A stretch of DNA of 64,000 nt from AWTP1-13 sp963814055 (GCA_963814055.1 CAWFBJ010000001.1:1-64000); one strand, 5' to 3'. Shown: positions 10,158 through 21,966, counted from the first letter of the stretch. A program made the numbers and translations. The notes: a model not told the origin generated them from the sequence alone.

Positions 10158-10231
10158 GCGTGGCGCACCGAAAGGGCTAACCCAGCCAGCCAACGGCGTC
10201 CTCGGACGCGAAGCAAGCAAGGGAGGATGGA

Positions 10232-10772
10232 ATGGTCACAGTCTATGAACGGAAACGCGGGCTGTCACGGCGCGAGGTGCTGCGACGCGGCGGAGCGCTC
10301 GGCGCGAGCGCCCTTCTTGTCATCAGCGGCAGCGCGGTAATCAATCCGGAGCAGGCCTGGGGGCTTGAAACGAAAGCGCTGAAGCCGGAAACGATGGCAA
10401 CGCTGATCCAAATGGCGCGCGACATCTACCCGCATGACCAGATTCCCGACAAGTACTATGCCATTGCGGTCAAATCCCACGATGAAAAGGCAGCTGAGGA
10501 TCCGGCTCACAAGGAGCTGATCGAGAAGGGAGTCGCCGATCTCAACGCAAGCGCCGGCACCGGCGGCTACACGGGAGATCGGCTGGGAAGACGATCGTGT
10601 AAAGCTGCTTACCCAGATCGAAGGCACGCCATTCTTCCAGGCGATCCGTGGCGGGCTCGTCGTCGGCCTCTACAACCAGAAGGATATTTGGCCGATCTTC
10701 GGCTACGAGGGCGAGTCCTTTTCCAAGGGCGGCTACATGGAACGCGGCTTCAACGACATTGAGTGGCTCTGA
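10232..10772 (+). pseudogene. Gluconate 2-dehydrogenase subunit 3-like protein, Tat signal, frameshifted
   Basis: Begins at an ATG 6 bases after GGGAGG. Residues 6-35 are a twin-arginine signal (LSRREVLRRGGALGASALL), so the folded protein is exported by Tat. The body (YPHDQIPDKYYA) matches gluconate 2-dehydrogenase subunit 3. At about 10578 an extra G changes the frame; the conserved tail (GTPFFQAIRGG, WPIFGYEGESFSKGGYMERG) continues in another frame to a TGA at 10770. It lies 39 bases before the GMC flavoprotein gene, the usual order of small then large subunit in these periplasmic sugar-acid dehydrogenases. The lesion is a single base in a short G run. Confidence 0.83.
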
Positions 10773-10811
10773 TCGCCATCGATCGCAAATCACCGCCCTT
10801 GGGAGGAAACC

Positions 10812-12384
10812 ATGGCTGCGAAATATGATCTCAACGACGACAAGGTGGTCGTCATTATCGGTTCTGGTGCCGGTGGCGGCACGCTCGGCAACGAGCTCGC
10901 GCAGAAAGGCATCGACGTCGTCATTCTCGAAGCGGGACCGCGCATCGAATACGACGAATTCATCAATGACGAGTGGGACAGTTTCTCCCAGCTCGCCTGG
11001 CTGGACAACCGCACCACCGGAGGCGGGTGGCGCGTCTCCAAAGATTTTCCCAACCTGCCGGCCTGGATTGTCAAGGCGGTCGGCGGGACGACAACCCATT
11101 GGGCAGGAGCGTCCCTCCGCTTCCAGGACCACGAATTCAAGGCCCTGACCAACTACGGCAAGATCGAGGGTGCCACCCTACTCGACTGGCCGCTGTCGCT
11201 TGCCGATCTCGAGCCCTACTACGCCAAGGCCGAGGACAAGATGGGCGTTACCCGCACCAACGGCATCGAAGGCCTTCCTGCCAGTAACAACTTCAAGATT
11301 TTCAAGGCTGGGGCAGACAAGCTTGGCTACAAGGAATGCCATACCGGCAACATGGCCATCAACTCGGCCGAACGCGACGGACGCATGGCCTGCCAGCAGA
11401 CCGGCTTCTGTTTCCAAGGCTGCAAATGGGGCGCCAAATGGTCGACGCTGTATACCGAGATCCCGAAAGGTGAGGAAACCGGTAAACTGGAAGTGCGGCC
11501 AAACTCCCATGTGGTCAAGATCGAGCACGACCAAAGCGGAAAAGTCACGAACGTCGTCTATGCCGACAAGGATGGGAAGCTGCAAAGCCAAAAGGCGCGC
11601 ATCGTCTGCGTTGCTGGAAACTCAATCGAAAGTCCCCGTTTGCTGCTCAACTCGGCTTCGAACATGTTCCCCGACGGCTTGGCCAATTCGTCCGGGCCAA
11701 GTTGGTAAGAACTACATGCGTCACACGACGGGGTCGGTTTATGCGATCTTTGAAAAACCGGTCCACTTCTATCGCGGCACTGTCATGGCGGGCATCATCC
11801 GGGATGAGGCCAAGCACGATCCCTCGCGCGGGTTCTCGGGCGGCTATGAACTTGAGACCCTGTCACTGGGATTGCCCTTCATGGCTGCTTTCCTCGATCC
11901 TGGGGCATGGGGCCGATCCTTTACATCGGCGCTCGACCGCTACGACCACACGGCCGGTATGTGGATCGTCGGCGAAGACATGCCGCAGGAGCAGAACGCG
12001 GTAAAGCTGCATGGAGAACTGAAAGACAAATACGGCATGCCGATACCCGATGTATGGTTCACTGACCATGCCAACGATGTTGCCATGCGCAACCATGCCT
12101 ACAAGCAGGGCCAGGCGCTCTACGACTCGGTCGGTGCCACGCGCACTTTTCCGACACCGCCCTATCCGTCGACACACAATCTCGGCACGAACCGGATGAG
12201 CGAAAAGCCCCAGGACGGCGTAGTCAACAAGTTCGGCCAAACCCACGACATAAAGAACCTTTTCGTCTCCGACGGCAGCCAATTTACCACGGGAGGTGCG
12301 GAGAACCCGACGCTAACCATCGTCACCCTGGCCATCCGCCAAGCCGATCACATCGCAGAGCAAATGTCGGCTGGCACGCTCTGA
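10812..12384 (+). pseudogene. GMC-family flavoprotein dehydrogenase, large subunit, single frameshift
   Basis: The first frame starts MAAKYDLNDD after a GGGAGG site and has the FAD-binding Rossmann motif GSGAGGGTLGNELA near residue 18, then GGTTTHWAG. The frame breaks near 11695, where an extra C makes PSW-stop. The remaining 230 residues follow in another frame, beginning QVGKNYMRHTTG and including GTNRM and the C-terminal FVSDGSQFTTGGAENPTLT, the GMC histidine-asparagine region. Together they make a full large subunit of about 523 residues. Such enzymes oxidise gluconate or related sugars in the periplasm and pass electrons to a multiheme cytochrome c. No cytochrome gene follows, so even if the frame is intact the complex is incomplete here. 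Confidence 0.84.
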
Positions 12385-13092
12385 CGCCTCCGAGGCGCGG
12401 AGGCAGCGGCTGAAGCTTGGACAAACCTTCAGCCTCTGCACTTCATCTAGGAGCAGTGCCCCGTCGTGTCGAGGTAGAAAGGGGCGCGGCGACCCGCAAG
12501 TTGGGCGTGCGGGCTCGCTATCAGATTGTTCCGCTTGCTTATTTAGCGTCATTCGCCCTCCAAAGCAGCCGTTTGTTGTCTCACCTGGGACGTCGCTGAA
12601 GGGTCCAAATCACGACCAAGGCGAACGGCCGGGTAGCGCCGCCATTCTGAGACGTTCGGACTGGCGATTGGCAGCGTCCCGTTTCCAACCGTTCGCGACA
12701 TTGCCGACGTGCAACGGCAATGACCGGTTCGGGTCAGGTTACGACAATGCCGACGACGAGCTGAATGTCCGTTTTTGAAGCTTCGCGGCCCGAAGCTGCC
12801 ATTCCGCTTTCGGCCCACTCAAGACATTCGACGGGTCGTTCCCAAGCGTCTGCAATTGGCGCGCTCCGGACCTCGGCGAACGCGAACTTGTGACTGCTAC
12901 CGTGGAAAAACTCGATTGCGATTCCGTTTGGTCTGTTCGGAGGCGTATCGGGTACCGTCTTTACCCATTGGCGAAGAATGTGCGAGGCGTCCGTCATGCT
13001 GGTACCGGCGCTGTGGGGATTGTCAGTCGTATCAGGGCAGTGTTTTTGATGCATTGGATGGCGGCCATCCAAAGACGATAAAATCGACGTTC
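12385..13092. other. Intergenic region, holds a repeat copy
   Basis: No gene is supported. Positions 12731-12863 are copy B of the intergenic repeat. The rest shows no family resemblance. Confidence 0.5.
12731..12863. repeat. Diverged intergenic repeat, copy B
   Basis: Matches 2931-3065 in direct orientation. The right half is nearly identical, including CGGCCCACTCAAGACATTCG at 12811-12830; the left half is diverged. It lies 9.8 kb from copy A. Confidence 0.7.
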
Positions 13093-13422
13093 TCAATGGT
13101 TGTTTCCGTCGTTGAGGACGTCACCCAAGCAGCTCAATAGCTGTGGTTGAGGCCGTTTCAGCGCCGCGCTATCGAGATCGAGAGGATGCGTGGAGGGAGC
13201 AGCGGCCGCGCTTGGACAGCCATCCTGCACTTTCTTCCATGAGGAATTGTTGAGTTCCTTGCCGCACCGAGCGAGTTGCCGCCCATTTGGCAGGTTCAGA
13301 CAGGTGACTTGTCCCTGATCAAACGATCGGCCGTTTGCCCGGCACTGGCAATCGGCCGTGGCAGGCACAGGCACATCCGCAAGCGCCGCGACGATGAGAC
13401 AATACCCGACCGCCAGCTTCAT
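13093..13422 (-). CDS. Small secreted cysteine-containing protein, unknown function
   Basis: A 109-residue frame starting MKLAVGYCLI with a signal peptide of about 23 residues ending ATA. The mature part begins DCQCRANG and contains cysteines in VTCLN, ARCGKEL and DGCPS, a spacing that suggests two or three disulfides in the periplasm. Similar short proteins with CQCRANG and LARCG motifs occur in other rhizobia as hypothetical proteins; I know no function. The tail after the last cysteine is low-complexity and may be an extension caused by a lost stop. It lies 54 bases downstream of the gluconolactonase gene on the same strand and could share its transcript. Confidence 0.6.
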   Translation of the reverse strand: MKLAVGYCLIVAALADVPVPATADCQCRANGRSFDQGQVTCLNLPNGRQLARCGKELNNSSWKKVQDGCPSAAAAPSTHPLDLDSAALKRPQPQLLSCLGDVLNDGNNH

Positions 13423-13476
13423 GGGTCGAAATTACCATACCGGGGCGACAAGACAAACGCACCGCCGCGCATAATC

Positions 13477-14391
13477 CTACTGTCGTTGGAGCAGACCAAG
13501 GTTAGTGCAGCGATACCTCATGACCTTGCCCCAGTAGGGCGCATTCGCGGTATCATCGACGGACATCACGTAGAGCTTCGTGCCGTCCGGCGAGAAGGCC
13601 AGGTTCGGGGCCGTTGCAGAAGGCACGTCAATCGCCTTCACAAACTTGCCATCCTTGTCAACAACGACGATACGGCCCTTCGAATACTGGCCAATGTAGA
13701 AATTGCCGTCCGGACCGAGCTTGATACCGTCTGGATAGGCACCGATACCGGAGGCTTCGTCGACAACGCCGAGACGAACGAACAGACGACGGTCTGACAG
13801 CGTTCCGTCGTCGGCAACGGCGAATGAAATCACGCGGCCCGCTTCGAACTCATTGACATAGAGGCGCTTGCCATCGGCGCTCAACACCACGCCATTTGCG
13901 TAGTGCAAGTCGTTTGCCACCTCCGCGATCGTTCCGTCCTCGGTCAAGTGGAAGACCTTGCCCACAATCGGCCCCGACTCCCAAGGACCCGATGTGGTGA
14001 AATAGACGCCGCCCTTGCCGTCGGCGGCAAAATCATTCGGCCCTTGCAGGGCGCTTCCTGCCTTGTCCTTGTCGTAGGTCGCCATCGTCTTGCCGTCGCG
14101 TGAGACGCGGGCAATCGTGCCAGCGTCGTAACAAGTCACCACCAAATCTCCATTTCCGAGCGGCAACACAGCCGACGGGCCGCAGCCGTCGCTCTTCCAC
14201 AGCACCGTGTTTGTCTTGCCGTCCCAGACATCAATCGTATTGCCACCATACTCAACGTAGTAGAGCTTGCCGTCGACGAAGACAGGACCTTCTGGAAAGG
14301 CTGCCTTGTCGTTGATAACCGTCGTTTCGCCCGCATTCACACCACTGGTCATGACGCTGAGGACGATGGTAAACGCATAGATTGTCTTCAT
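13477..14391 (-). CDS. SMP-30/gluconolactonase family protein, exported
   Basis: An intact 304-residue protein with a signal peptide (residues 1-20, ending VNAG) and a six-bladed beta-propeller of the SMP-30/gluconolactonase/LRE family. Recognisable elements are AAFPEGPVFVDGKLYYVE near the N-terminus, LQGPNDFAADGKGGVYFTTS in the middle, LHYANGVVLSADGKRLYVNE and YPDGIKLGPDGNFYIGQY. The glutamate, asparagine and aspartate that bind the divalent metal are all present. The family hydrolyses sugar lactones such as gluconolactone. Together with the nearby GMC dehydrogenase pair it would make a periplasmic route from gluconolactone through gluconate to ketogluconate; that link is inference from proximity. 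Confidence 0.87.
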   Translation of the reverse strand: MKTIYAFTIVLSVMTSGVNAGETTVINDKAAFPEGPVFVDGKLYYVEYGGNTIDVWDGKTNTVLWKSDGCGPSAVLPLGNGDLVVTCYDAGTIARVSRDGKTMATYDKDKAGSALQGPNDFAADGKGGVYFTTSGPWESGPIVGKVFHLTEDGTIAEVANDLHYANGVVLSADGKRLYVNEFEAGRVISFAVADDGTLSDRRLFVRLGVVDEASGIGAYPDGIKLGPDGNFYIGQYSKGRIVVVDKDGKFVKAIDVPSATAPNLAFSPDGTKLYVMSVDDTANAPYWGKVMRYRCTNLGLLQRQ

Positions 14392-14681
14392 GCTGGATGT
14401 TCCCCGACATCTGAAAGCGCACGGTTGCGCGAGCAGGCCAGTTAGCTTTGACGGATGGCCCGCCCGATTGGATTTCCAAACAATAGCGGACCACGAGAAC
14501 TTGTCACCGGTCTATCTCGGCAGGAGCGGCTAGATGCTGCGCAGATGCCTCAACCTTGAACTTTTCCGATTTGCCATCGTTCGTTTGAGTTGGGGGTTCC
14601 GTTCGACGGAGGCTGGACATTTAGCCGATTGCTCACCTTTATGCCGAAGCATCAAATCACTGTAATGCCGGTTAACGTTGA
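14392..14681. other. Intergenic region upstream of the gluconolactonase gene
   Basis: About 290 bases with no supported gene. It should contain the promoter of the leftward gluconolactonase gene; no clear promoter boxes or hairpins were identified. Confidence 0.4.
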
Positions 14682-14861
14682 TACGCGAATGGCTACTACG
14701 CCAAAGGCTACTATCAGGAGCCTGTCTATGTCCGCCGTTCGCTGCAGCCATGGAGCCGCCAGTGGTACAACTACTGCCGCAGCCGCTATCGCAGCTTCGA
14801 TCCGCGCAGCGGAACTTTCCTAGGGTATGATGGCCGCGAGCATTTCTGCACCGGTGGGTGA
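14682..14861 (+). pseudogene. BA14K-family protein, C-terminal fragment
   Basis: The frame opens right after a TGA at 14679 and encodes 59 residues ending in a stop at 14859. It contains WYNYCRSRYRSFDPRSGTFL and GYDGREHFC, the C-terminal signature of the BA14K lectin-like/immunoreactive protein family of Rhizobiales. The signal peptide and the glycine-rich first half are absent from this frame, and no matching N-terminal half was found in other frames upstream. It is therefore a remnant or a badly frameshifted copy. Confidence 0.65.
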
Positions 14862-15103
14862 GGCAAGTTGGTATCCAGCGTTGTCGCGGCAGCCGCGAAA
14901 TCGAAGCTTCTTCCGCGCTGCGCCCACTTCAATGCTGAAGATGCGCCGTCCTTCGCGCTGTGGGGCACGCAAGGCTGAACCAAGGCTGGTGCCATCGCAG
15001 GGCGCACTAGGGACATCGCCCCAGGACGAAATGGCGACCGCGCTGTCGGGACAAGACAGACGGTCGCCCCAAGTCTTGGCGTCGCTAAGAAATATGTCTC
15101 TCG
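14862..15103. other. Intergenic region downstream of groEL
   Basis: No gene and no convincing terminator hairpin recognised. Confidence 0.4.
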
Positions 15104-16731
<1,628 letters not shown>

Positions 16732-16780
16732 TTGCCTACTCCTTCAACAGGCAACATTCGTGTGTGTTCTGCTCGATCCG

Positions 16781-17095
16781 CTAGGCGGCCTTCTTCGCCG
16801 CGGCCTCGACCTCGATCACACCCATCACGTCGGACTCCTTCATGATCAGCAGATCCTCGCCATCGAGCCTGATCTCGGTGCCGGACCATTTGCCGAACAG
16901 GATGCGGTCGCCGACCTTGACGTCGAGCGGCTGCAGCTGGCCGCTGTCGTCGCGCGCGCCAGGTCCGGCGGCGATGACCTCGCCTTCCTGCGGCTTTTCC
17001 TTCGCGGTGTCGGGGATGATGATGCCGCCGGCCGTCTTTTCCTCGGCCTCGATGCGGCGGACCAGGATACGGTCGTGCAATGGACGAAACGTCAT
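16781..17095 (-). CDS. groS: 10-kDa co-chaperonin GroES
   Basis: A 104-residue protein starting MTFRPLHDRILVRRIEAEEK at 17095. GAGGAG, 6 bases upstream, decides this start over longer in-frame extensions. The mobile loop (EEKTAGGIIIPDTAKEKPQ) and the GRVIAAGPG-like GEVIAAGPGARDD roof segment are typical. It caps the GroEL ring. The gene precedes groEL by 49 bases in one operon and lies just downstream of a CIRCE operator. It is intact, unlike groEL. Confidence 0.93.
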   Translation of the reverse strand: MTFRPLHDRILVRRIEAEEKTAGGIIIPDTAKEKPQEGEVIAAGPGARDDSGQLQPLDVKVGDRILFGKWSGTEIRLDGEDLLIMKESDVMGVIEVEAAAKKAA

Positions 17096-17245
17096 GTCGT
17101 TCTCCTCGTGGGCAAACAGATTTTGAGAGGTCCTCCGCGCCGCATTCAGGCGAACACGATCGCGGGGCGCACGACCCTTTCGGCATCGCGCGCAAATCGA
17201 TCTGGTTTTTGGCTTTTCGAGTTTCAAGAGGTTTGCGAGGAAATT

Positions 17246-17272
17246 TTAGCACTCGGTACTTGAGAGTGCTAG
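17246..17272. promoter_or_regulatory. CIRCE operator (HrcA binding site) upstream of groESL
   Basis: TTAGCACTC at 17246-17254, a 9-base spacer, then GAGTGCTAG at 17264-17272. This matches the CIRCE consensus TTAGCACTC-N9-GAGTGCTAA with only the last base different. It lies about 150 bases upstream of the groES start, so this groESL copy is expected to be repressed by HrcA and induced by heat. Confidence 0.93.
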
Positions 17273-17295
17273 CGCAATGAATCATTCAACTCTTC

Positions 17296-17873
17296 TAGCG
17301 ATCGTATCCTGAGCTCAAGATACTGCCGCTTTGCCGTTCGGGGCCCCACTGTCGCGCTGAGCAGGGGCGCATGCGACCGCCACACTCCAGGCGCGGCGTC
17401 CAAGGTGTAATCCCCGGCAAGCAGACGTATTGAGCAATACGCCCCGGTCCGTGCTGATCTCCGTGCTGAGCGGAGTTGATCCGCACGCTTCCGCTGGTTT
17501 CCGGACGGAGGCCTGGAAGAGCTTGCGCACCCCACACGCTGGGCACTGGTTTGTCGACTAACAGCGCCTGCAGGGCCGCAAGTAAGCGAGCATACCCCCA
17601 TCGGCTGAGCGCCAAGCGGAATGATTGGGTGGTATCCTGAGGGTGCTGCCGTGGCAAGGCGGCAGTGGCGGCGGGAGCAGCCCTGCAACCACAACCCCTG
17701 AGGTCTGCTCCCGCTGCTCTCTCAAACTCCGCTCGGATCTGATCGTCCTGTCGAACGTGAAAACTCCCCTCTCGATCTTCTCGATCGAGGGCGGACTGCT
17801 TTCATCTTTTTTTTGAGCCCACCCTATTAGGTGCCCACCATTGCTCTGAGTGGGACAACCAATGTATGGCTGG
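17296..17873. other. Intergenic region, nothing recognised
   Basis: About 580 bases with only overlapping short frames that resemble nothing known. A short inverted repeat around a run of T at 17775-17815 could be a weak terminator, but the stem is poor. Confidence 0.4.
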
Positions 17874-18572
17874 CTAATACCGCAGCTTCGGATACCAGTC
17901 CGTTCCTCGCCCCTCAGGAGTAAGATCCAGGATCGACCACAGTGGCGCGATATCGGGCGCGTCCCTTGGGTCCTGACCGGGATCGGCCATTTCGGACGTC
18001 ATCTCGCTTGCCCAGAATAGTCGGACCTCGTCGCCTTTCCGCTTGAAGACTGCCAGCGCCGGATTTTCACTTCCATCGTCCCTGATGAGGCCCAAATCGT
18101 TCGCATACTCGTCGCCGACCGTCTGGACGAAATCGAGGTCACGCCAACCGCGCTCGCGGGCGAAGGCGAGTTGACGTTCGACCGGGCTGCGGCCGAGAAT
18201 CTTGAGCGCCACGCGTTGTTTGATGTCGGCCCCGTTGCCGTTTAAGCCGCCCGACCAGTTCGTGCACATCGGACATGGCCGTGCCCGTTGCGGCCCATAC
18301 ATCCAGAAATAGGTGACAAGGTCTTCTTGTCGCCGAAGAGCTCTCTTAGTTCGAGCTCGGCGCCGTTCTCGTCGATGAACCGATAATCTTTGGCGATGAT
18401 CGGACCGTCCGGCAGGGCTTGGCGCTGTTCGGCAAGTCGGGTCATTTGACGGCGGAATTCGATCTCCTCCAGCAGCAATGCCTGCCGAGCCGTTTTGTAG
18501 ATATCGCTTTCGCCTGGGAAAGGCGTGCGGGCTTTGGCGGCAAGCTCGACCCGCTGAGGTGAGATTTTCCAT
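17874..18572 (-). pseudogene. DUF899 family thioredoxin-like protein, frameshifted
   Basis: The C-terminal frame (VTYFWMYGPQRARPCPMCTNW through LTPEGRGTDWYPKLRY) and the N-terminal frame (ARQALLLEEIEFRRQMTRLA, KDYRFIDENGAELELRELFG) belong to one DUF899 protein. A one-base deletion near 18320, inside the codons for KKTLVTYF, splits it. The first codons after the ATG at 18572 (MENLTSAG) are out of frame with what follows, which suggests a second indel near 18555. The family has a thioredoxin fold; here the CPMC motif keeps both cysteines, so a redox role is plausible but unproven. Confidence 0.75.
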
Positions 18573-18955
18573 GTGATTATCGACCTTCTGTAAGTACTAT
18601 ATCGGAAGGGTGGGCAGCATCCCGCACTACGCAATATAGGTCGACCGTTTTGCTGTGCCATGGGGCAAAGCGGAACTTGGCAGCAGCTGCAGTTGGAATG
18701 CGTATGGACCGCACAACTGCCCCATGCTATCCAGTGACTCAACCGACCTTTGCGAAGATACGGTTCTGCCGGCAATCAGCCCGACAAAGGAGAAGCCCTA
18801 GAACTTGCGGCTGTCCCCCGATGCGCGAAGGACGGGCAAACCGGAACTGCAGATAGCGGTTTGCCATTCAACGGGGCGCGCAACCGGTGAAAACTCGTGC
18901 AGGCCAACCATCGCGGGGCGACGCGTTCAACGGGCGGTTGCGGCAAAAGCGGCAA
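18573..18955. other. Intergenic region, nothing recognised
   Basis: No frame on either strand resembles a known family. Confidence 0.4.
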
Positions 18956-19836
18956 TCACCGGCTGGGGGGCGGTCGCGCACAGGCCGGCGCGAAATCAGC
19001 CCGGCAAAGGGGATCGATCCGATGCCGAAACTCGCCGCGTTCCGCTCGCCGCCTGGCCTCGAGCTTCAGCGAAGCCGCCAGCGCAGCATCGATGCGCTTC
19101 GTACTGACAAGAATATCCGCGCCGCGCTCGACGATCGTCAGCATGTAGTCCGGCGCGGAATGCTGGAGATAGCCGTAGCTCTCGAGCCGCTCGATCTCGA
19201 AACCGGCCCTCTCCACAAGAACCGGCAATCGGCCCGCCAACCACTGTCGTTCACCAGTCCCGCAATCGCTGCATCGATGCACGCCTGCAGCGGGTCGTGA
19301 TCGCCAAGCGCTACCGAGGTCGTCGCGTAGTCGCCGTCGAGAATAGCCAGAACTCCACCAGGCTTGAGCACACGAAAGGCCTCCGCAATAGCCCGCTCCG
19401 GTTCTGGCACATGGGTCAGGCAGGTATGGAAAACGACCACATCGTATGAAGCGTCCGGATAGGCCATCGCGCGGGCGTCACCTTCATCGAACCGAAGATT
19501 TGGAATACTTGCCGCGAGTTCGCGTGCCTTGGCCAGGAAGATCGGCGACGGATCCAGACCGTCGACCTCACCGACCTTGGGCCACTGAGCCAGTTCACGG
19601 CAAATGGCGCCGGAGCCACACCCCGCCTCCAGCACTCTTGCGCCTTTGGGAAAGTCGATCAGCGAGAAGAACTCGCTGCGGATCTGCTTCTGCCGCTCGC
19701 CGGCAGCCCGCAGTTCCATCGCGTTGATGAGCACGGCAACCACGGCTGGATCAGCCTTGGTGATCTCGGCATAGACGTCCGGCATGGCCTTGCCTGGAAA
19801 GGCCTCCTCGCTGGAAAGCCTAGTACCGATCGGCAA
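18956..19836 (-). pseudogene. SAM-dependent methyltransferase, frameshifted near the C-terminus
   Basis: The N-terminal 200 residues form a class I methyltransferase: motif I VLEAGCGSGAICRELA, then GLDPSPIFLAKAREL, DEGDARAMAYPDASYDVV and FRVLKPGGVLAILDGDY. After LVNDS the frame changes near 19245. The expected continuation (QWLAGRLPVLVERAGFEIER, SYGYLQHSAPDYMLTIVERG) is in the neighbouring frame, which runs to a stop at 18956. The end of that frame is unlike family C-termini, so another shift may lie near 19020. Substrate unknown; the layout resembles UbiE/Methyltransf_11 proteins acting on small molecules. Confidence 0.75.
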
Positions 19837-20197
19837 GAAGCGAAAGAGTGGGCTGCCTGCACAAGTCTGTGTTCGAAAATCTATGCTGCCGCGCCACGGG
19901 CCACTGAAATTGCGCTCGAGCGGATGTCTCGCCCAAGGTTATTGAGCTGTCATCGCCCATCCCGCAGCCTAGGGTCCGTAAGGGAAGTCGGGAAATCGCC
20001 AAGGGTGCCAATGACGCAGGATCTCACACTTTGGCGAGAGCATCGGCGCGATCATGGTCGTCGCCATGCGCCGCCTCTTCCTAGGATCAGGCTCCGCCAA
20101 AAAGACTGATCCACGCTTTTAACCAACCGCGGCGAGCCCAGAATGATTCATGGTACGATGACTTGCACCTCTGGGCGCGGATCAAGAAGGGGGAGCC
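19837..20197. other. Intergenic region between divergent genes
   Basis: About 360 bases without a supported gene. It must hold promoters for both neighbours. GGGGGAG just before 20198 is the ribosome binding site of the next gene. Confidence 0.4.
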
Positions 20198-21598
20198 ATG
20201 CACAATTTCGGGAAAAACGTCGTCTACGATCCGCAACACCGGTACGCGCCACAGACAGAGGAGGAGGTACTCAACATTCTGTCCCGGCACCGCGGGGGAC
20301 AGATCCGGGTACAGGGCTCAGGACATTCGTGGAGCGGGATTGTCGAGGCAGACCGATGTTCTCCTGGACCTGGCATCCTTCTCGAATGTCACAGTCGAGG
20401 AAGGGCCTGCTGGTCCCGTCGCCCACGTCGGCGCGGGTGCGACGCTTGAGAAGATCCTTTCCGCGCTCCGCGCGACGGCGTTTGACTTGCCTACTCTTGG
20501 CGCCATCACACGGCAGACCATCGCCGGCGCCACTGCCACGGCAACTCATGGTACCGGCCATGCAAGCCTGTCCAGCCTCGTGCAAGCGGTAAAGCTCGCC
20601 TGCTATGACGCCAAAGGGGATCCTTTCATCAAAACGATCTCACGGGGGAGACGAGTTGCTCGCCGCGCGCACCAGCCTCGGGTGCATGGGCGTCATCCTG
20701 GAGCTGACGCTAGAAGTCGAGCCGCGGTTCTGGATGGAAGAGCAGATGAGAGCGCATGACTCGCTCGAGTCTGTTCTGGCGGAAGAGGCGGCTTGGCCCC
20801 AGCAACAGTTTCTGCTCTTCCCGTACGGATGGCGGTGGTACGCTTACCACCGCCGACGCACGACCGAGCCAGATTTGCGCGCACTTCGGCGCTTGCGGTT
20901 GTTCCGGGCGTACGACGTCCTGGTGGTCGAGTGGGGCCTGCACGCGCTCATCAAGACCGTGAGGCTCTTCGGTGCTGGCGCCGTCGTCGGGTTCTGGAAG
21001 CATGTGCTGCCGCGGCTGATGCGCTCAATGCCGGTCAGCGGCCCTAGCGAGGTGATATTCACGCTGCACACGCGCCACCACTACCTTTTCCGTCATGTCG
21101 AGATGGAATTGTTCGTGCCGAAAATGCATTTGAAGGACGCCGTTGAGTTCATCCAGGAGGCGATTCCATTCTTCGCGGGTTTGAGTGATGTGGTGAGCAA
21201 GGAACTCAGCGCGGCGCTCGCCAGCGTCGGCCTCCTCCAGGAATATCAAGCCCTGCAGGGCAGGTACGTGCACCACTATCTCATATTCTTTCGAAGGGTA
21301 TTGGGCGAGGAAACGTACCTCGCAATGAACGAGGGCGGTGAGCGGTACTCGATCAGTCTCTTCACATTCGAACCAGAGCATCGGCGAGCGAACATATTAC
21401 GCTGTGTGCGCGGTCTTGGCGAAGGCGTTTGCAAGGCTCTACTCGGCGCGGCCGCATTGGGGGAAGTTCAATCCGCTGACCAAGGCAGACATCAAGCCGC
21501 TCTATCCGCGGCTTGCCCATTTTCGCGAGATCTGCAGAGCGCATGATCCGAACGGCGTGTTCCAAAATGCTTACACGAAAGTCTTCGTGGGACCCTAG
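20198..21598 (+). pseudogene. FAD-linked aldonolactone/alditol oxidase-like protein, three frameshifts
   Basis: Four consecutive frame segments give one protein of about 465 residues. The first has RYAPQTEEEVLNILSRH and RVQGSGHSWSG, where the histidine of GSGHSWSG is the usual covalent FAD site of the VAO fold. A shift near 20350 leads to LLDLASFSNVTVEEG and TIAGATATATHGTGH. A shift near 20640 leads to the ALO-type C-terminal domain (RTSLGCMGVILELTLEVEPR). A shift near 21385 leads to the final SARPHWGKFNPL and CRAHDPNGVFQNAYT, the terminal signature of L-gulonolactone/D-arabinonolactone oxidases. The family oxidises sugar lactones or polyols with O2. Not functional as read. Confidence 0.8.
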
Positions 21599-21655
21599 AA
21601 AGGCTCTATCTAGCCCGGCAACCTGCTTCCATCAAAAGAGAGGAGAACAAGTCGC

Positions 21656-21899
21656 ATGCCATACGGCGGAAATAGCCTTGGGGCACATGTAGCAGTAGCA
21701 ACAGCGGTCGCGGCAGGCTCAAATGCCGTCCGCGCTTTGCGCGAAACCATTCATTGCAGCGTGGAGGGACCTCGCGATTGCCTGTGGTCTCGCCTGCAGC
21801 GAAATTGACGAACTCGAAAGCGGAGGTTCCATTGACGAGGCCAAACTCAGACGTATCGCCAATGCCTTAAAGCTGCCGGAGAACATCTTCTCTGGCTGA
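21656..21899 (+). pseudogene. Small helix-turn-helix-like protein, probably frameshifted
   Basis: GAGGAGAAC lies before an ATG at 21656, whose frame (MPYGGNSLGAHVAVA) stops near 21808. A second frame from about 21723 encodes AWRDLAIACGLACSEIDELE and LRRIANALKLPENIF, the second half of an XRE/Cro-type helix-turn-helix. Joining the two by one indel near 21750 gives a protein of about 80 residues. Resemblance rests only on the C-terminal helices, so the call is tentative. Confidence 0.4.
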
Positions 21900-21966
21900 T
21901 CGCGGGCCAGATCCCTTGGTGGGGCCGGCTTAGGTGCGCGATCAGTCTGAAAATTGGCAGTCGCTC

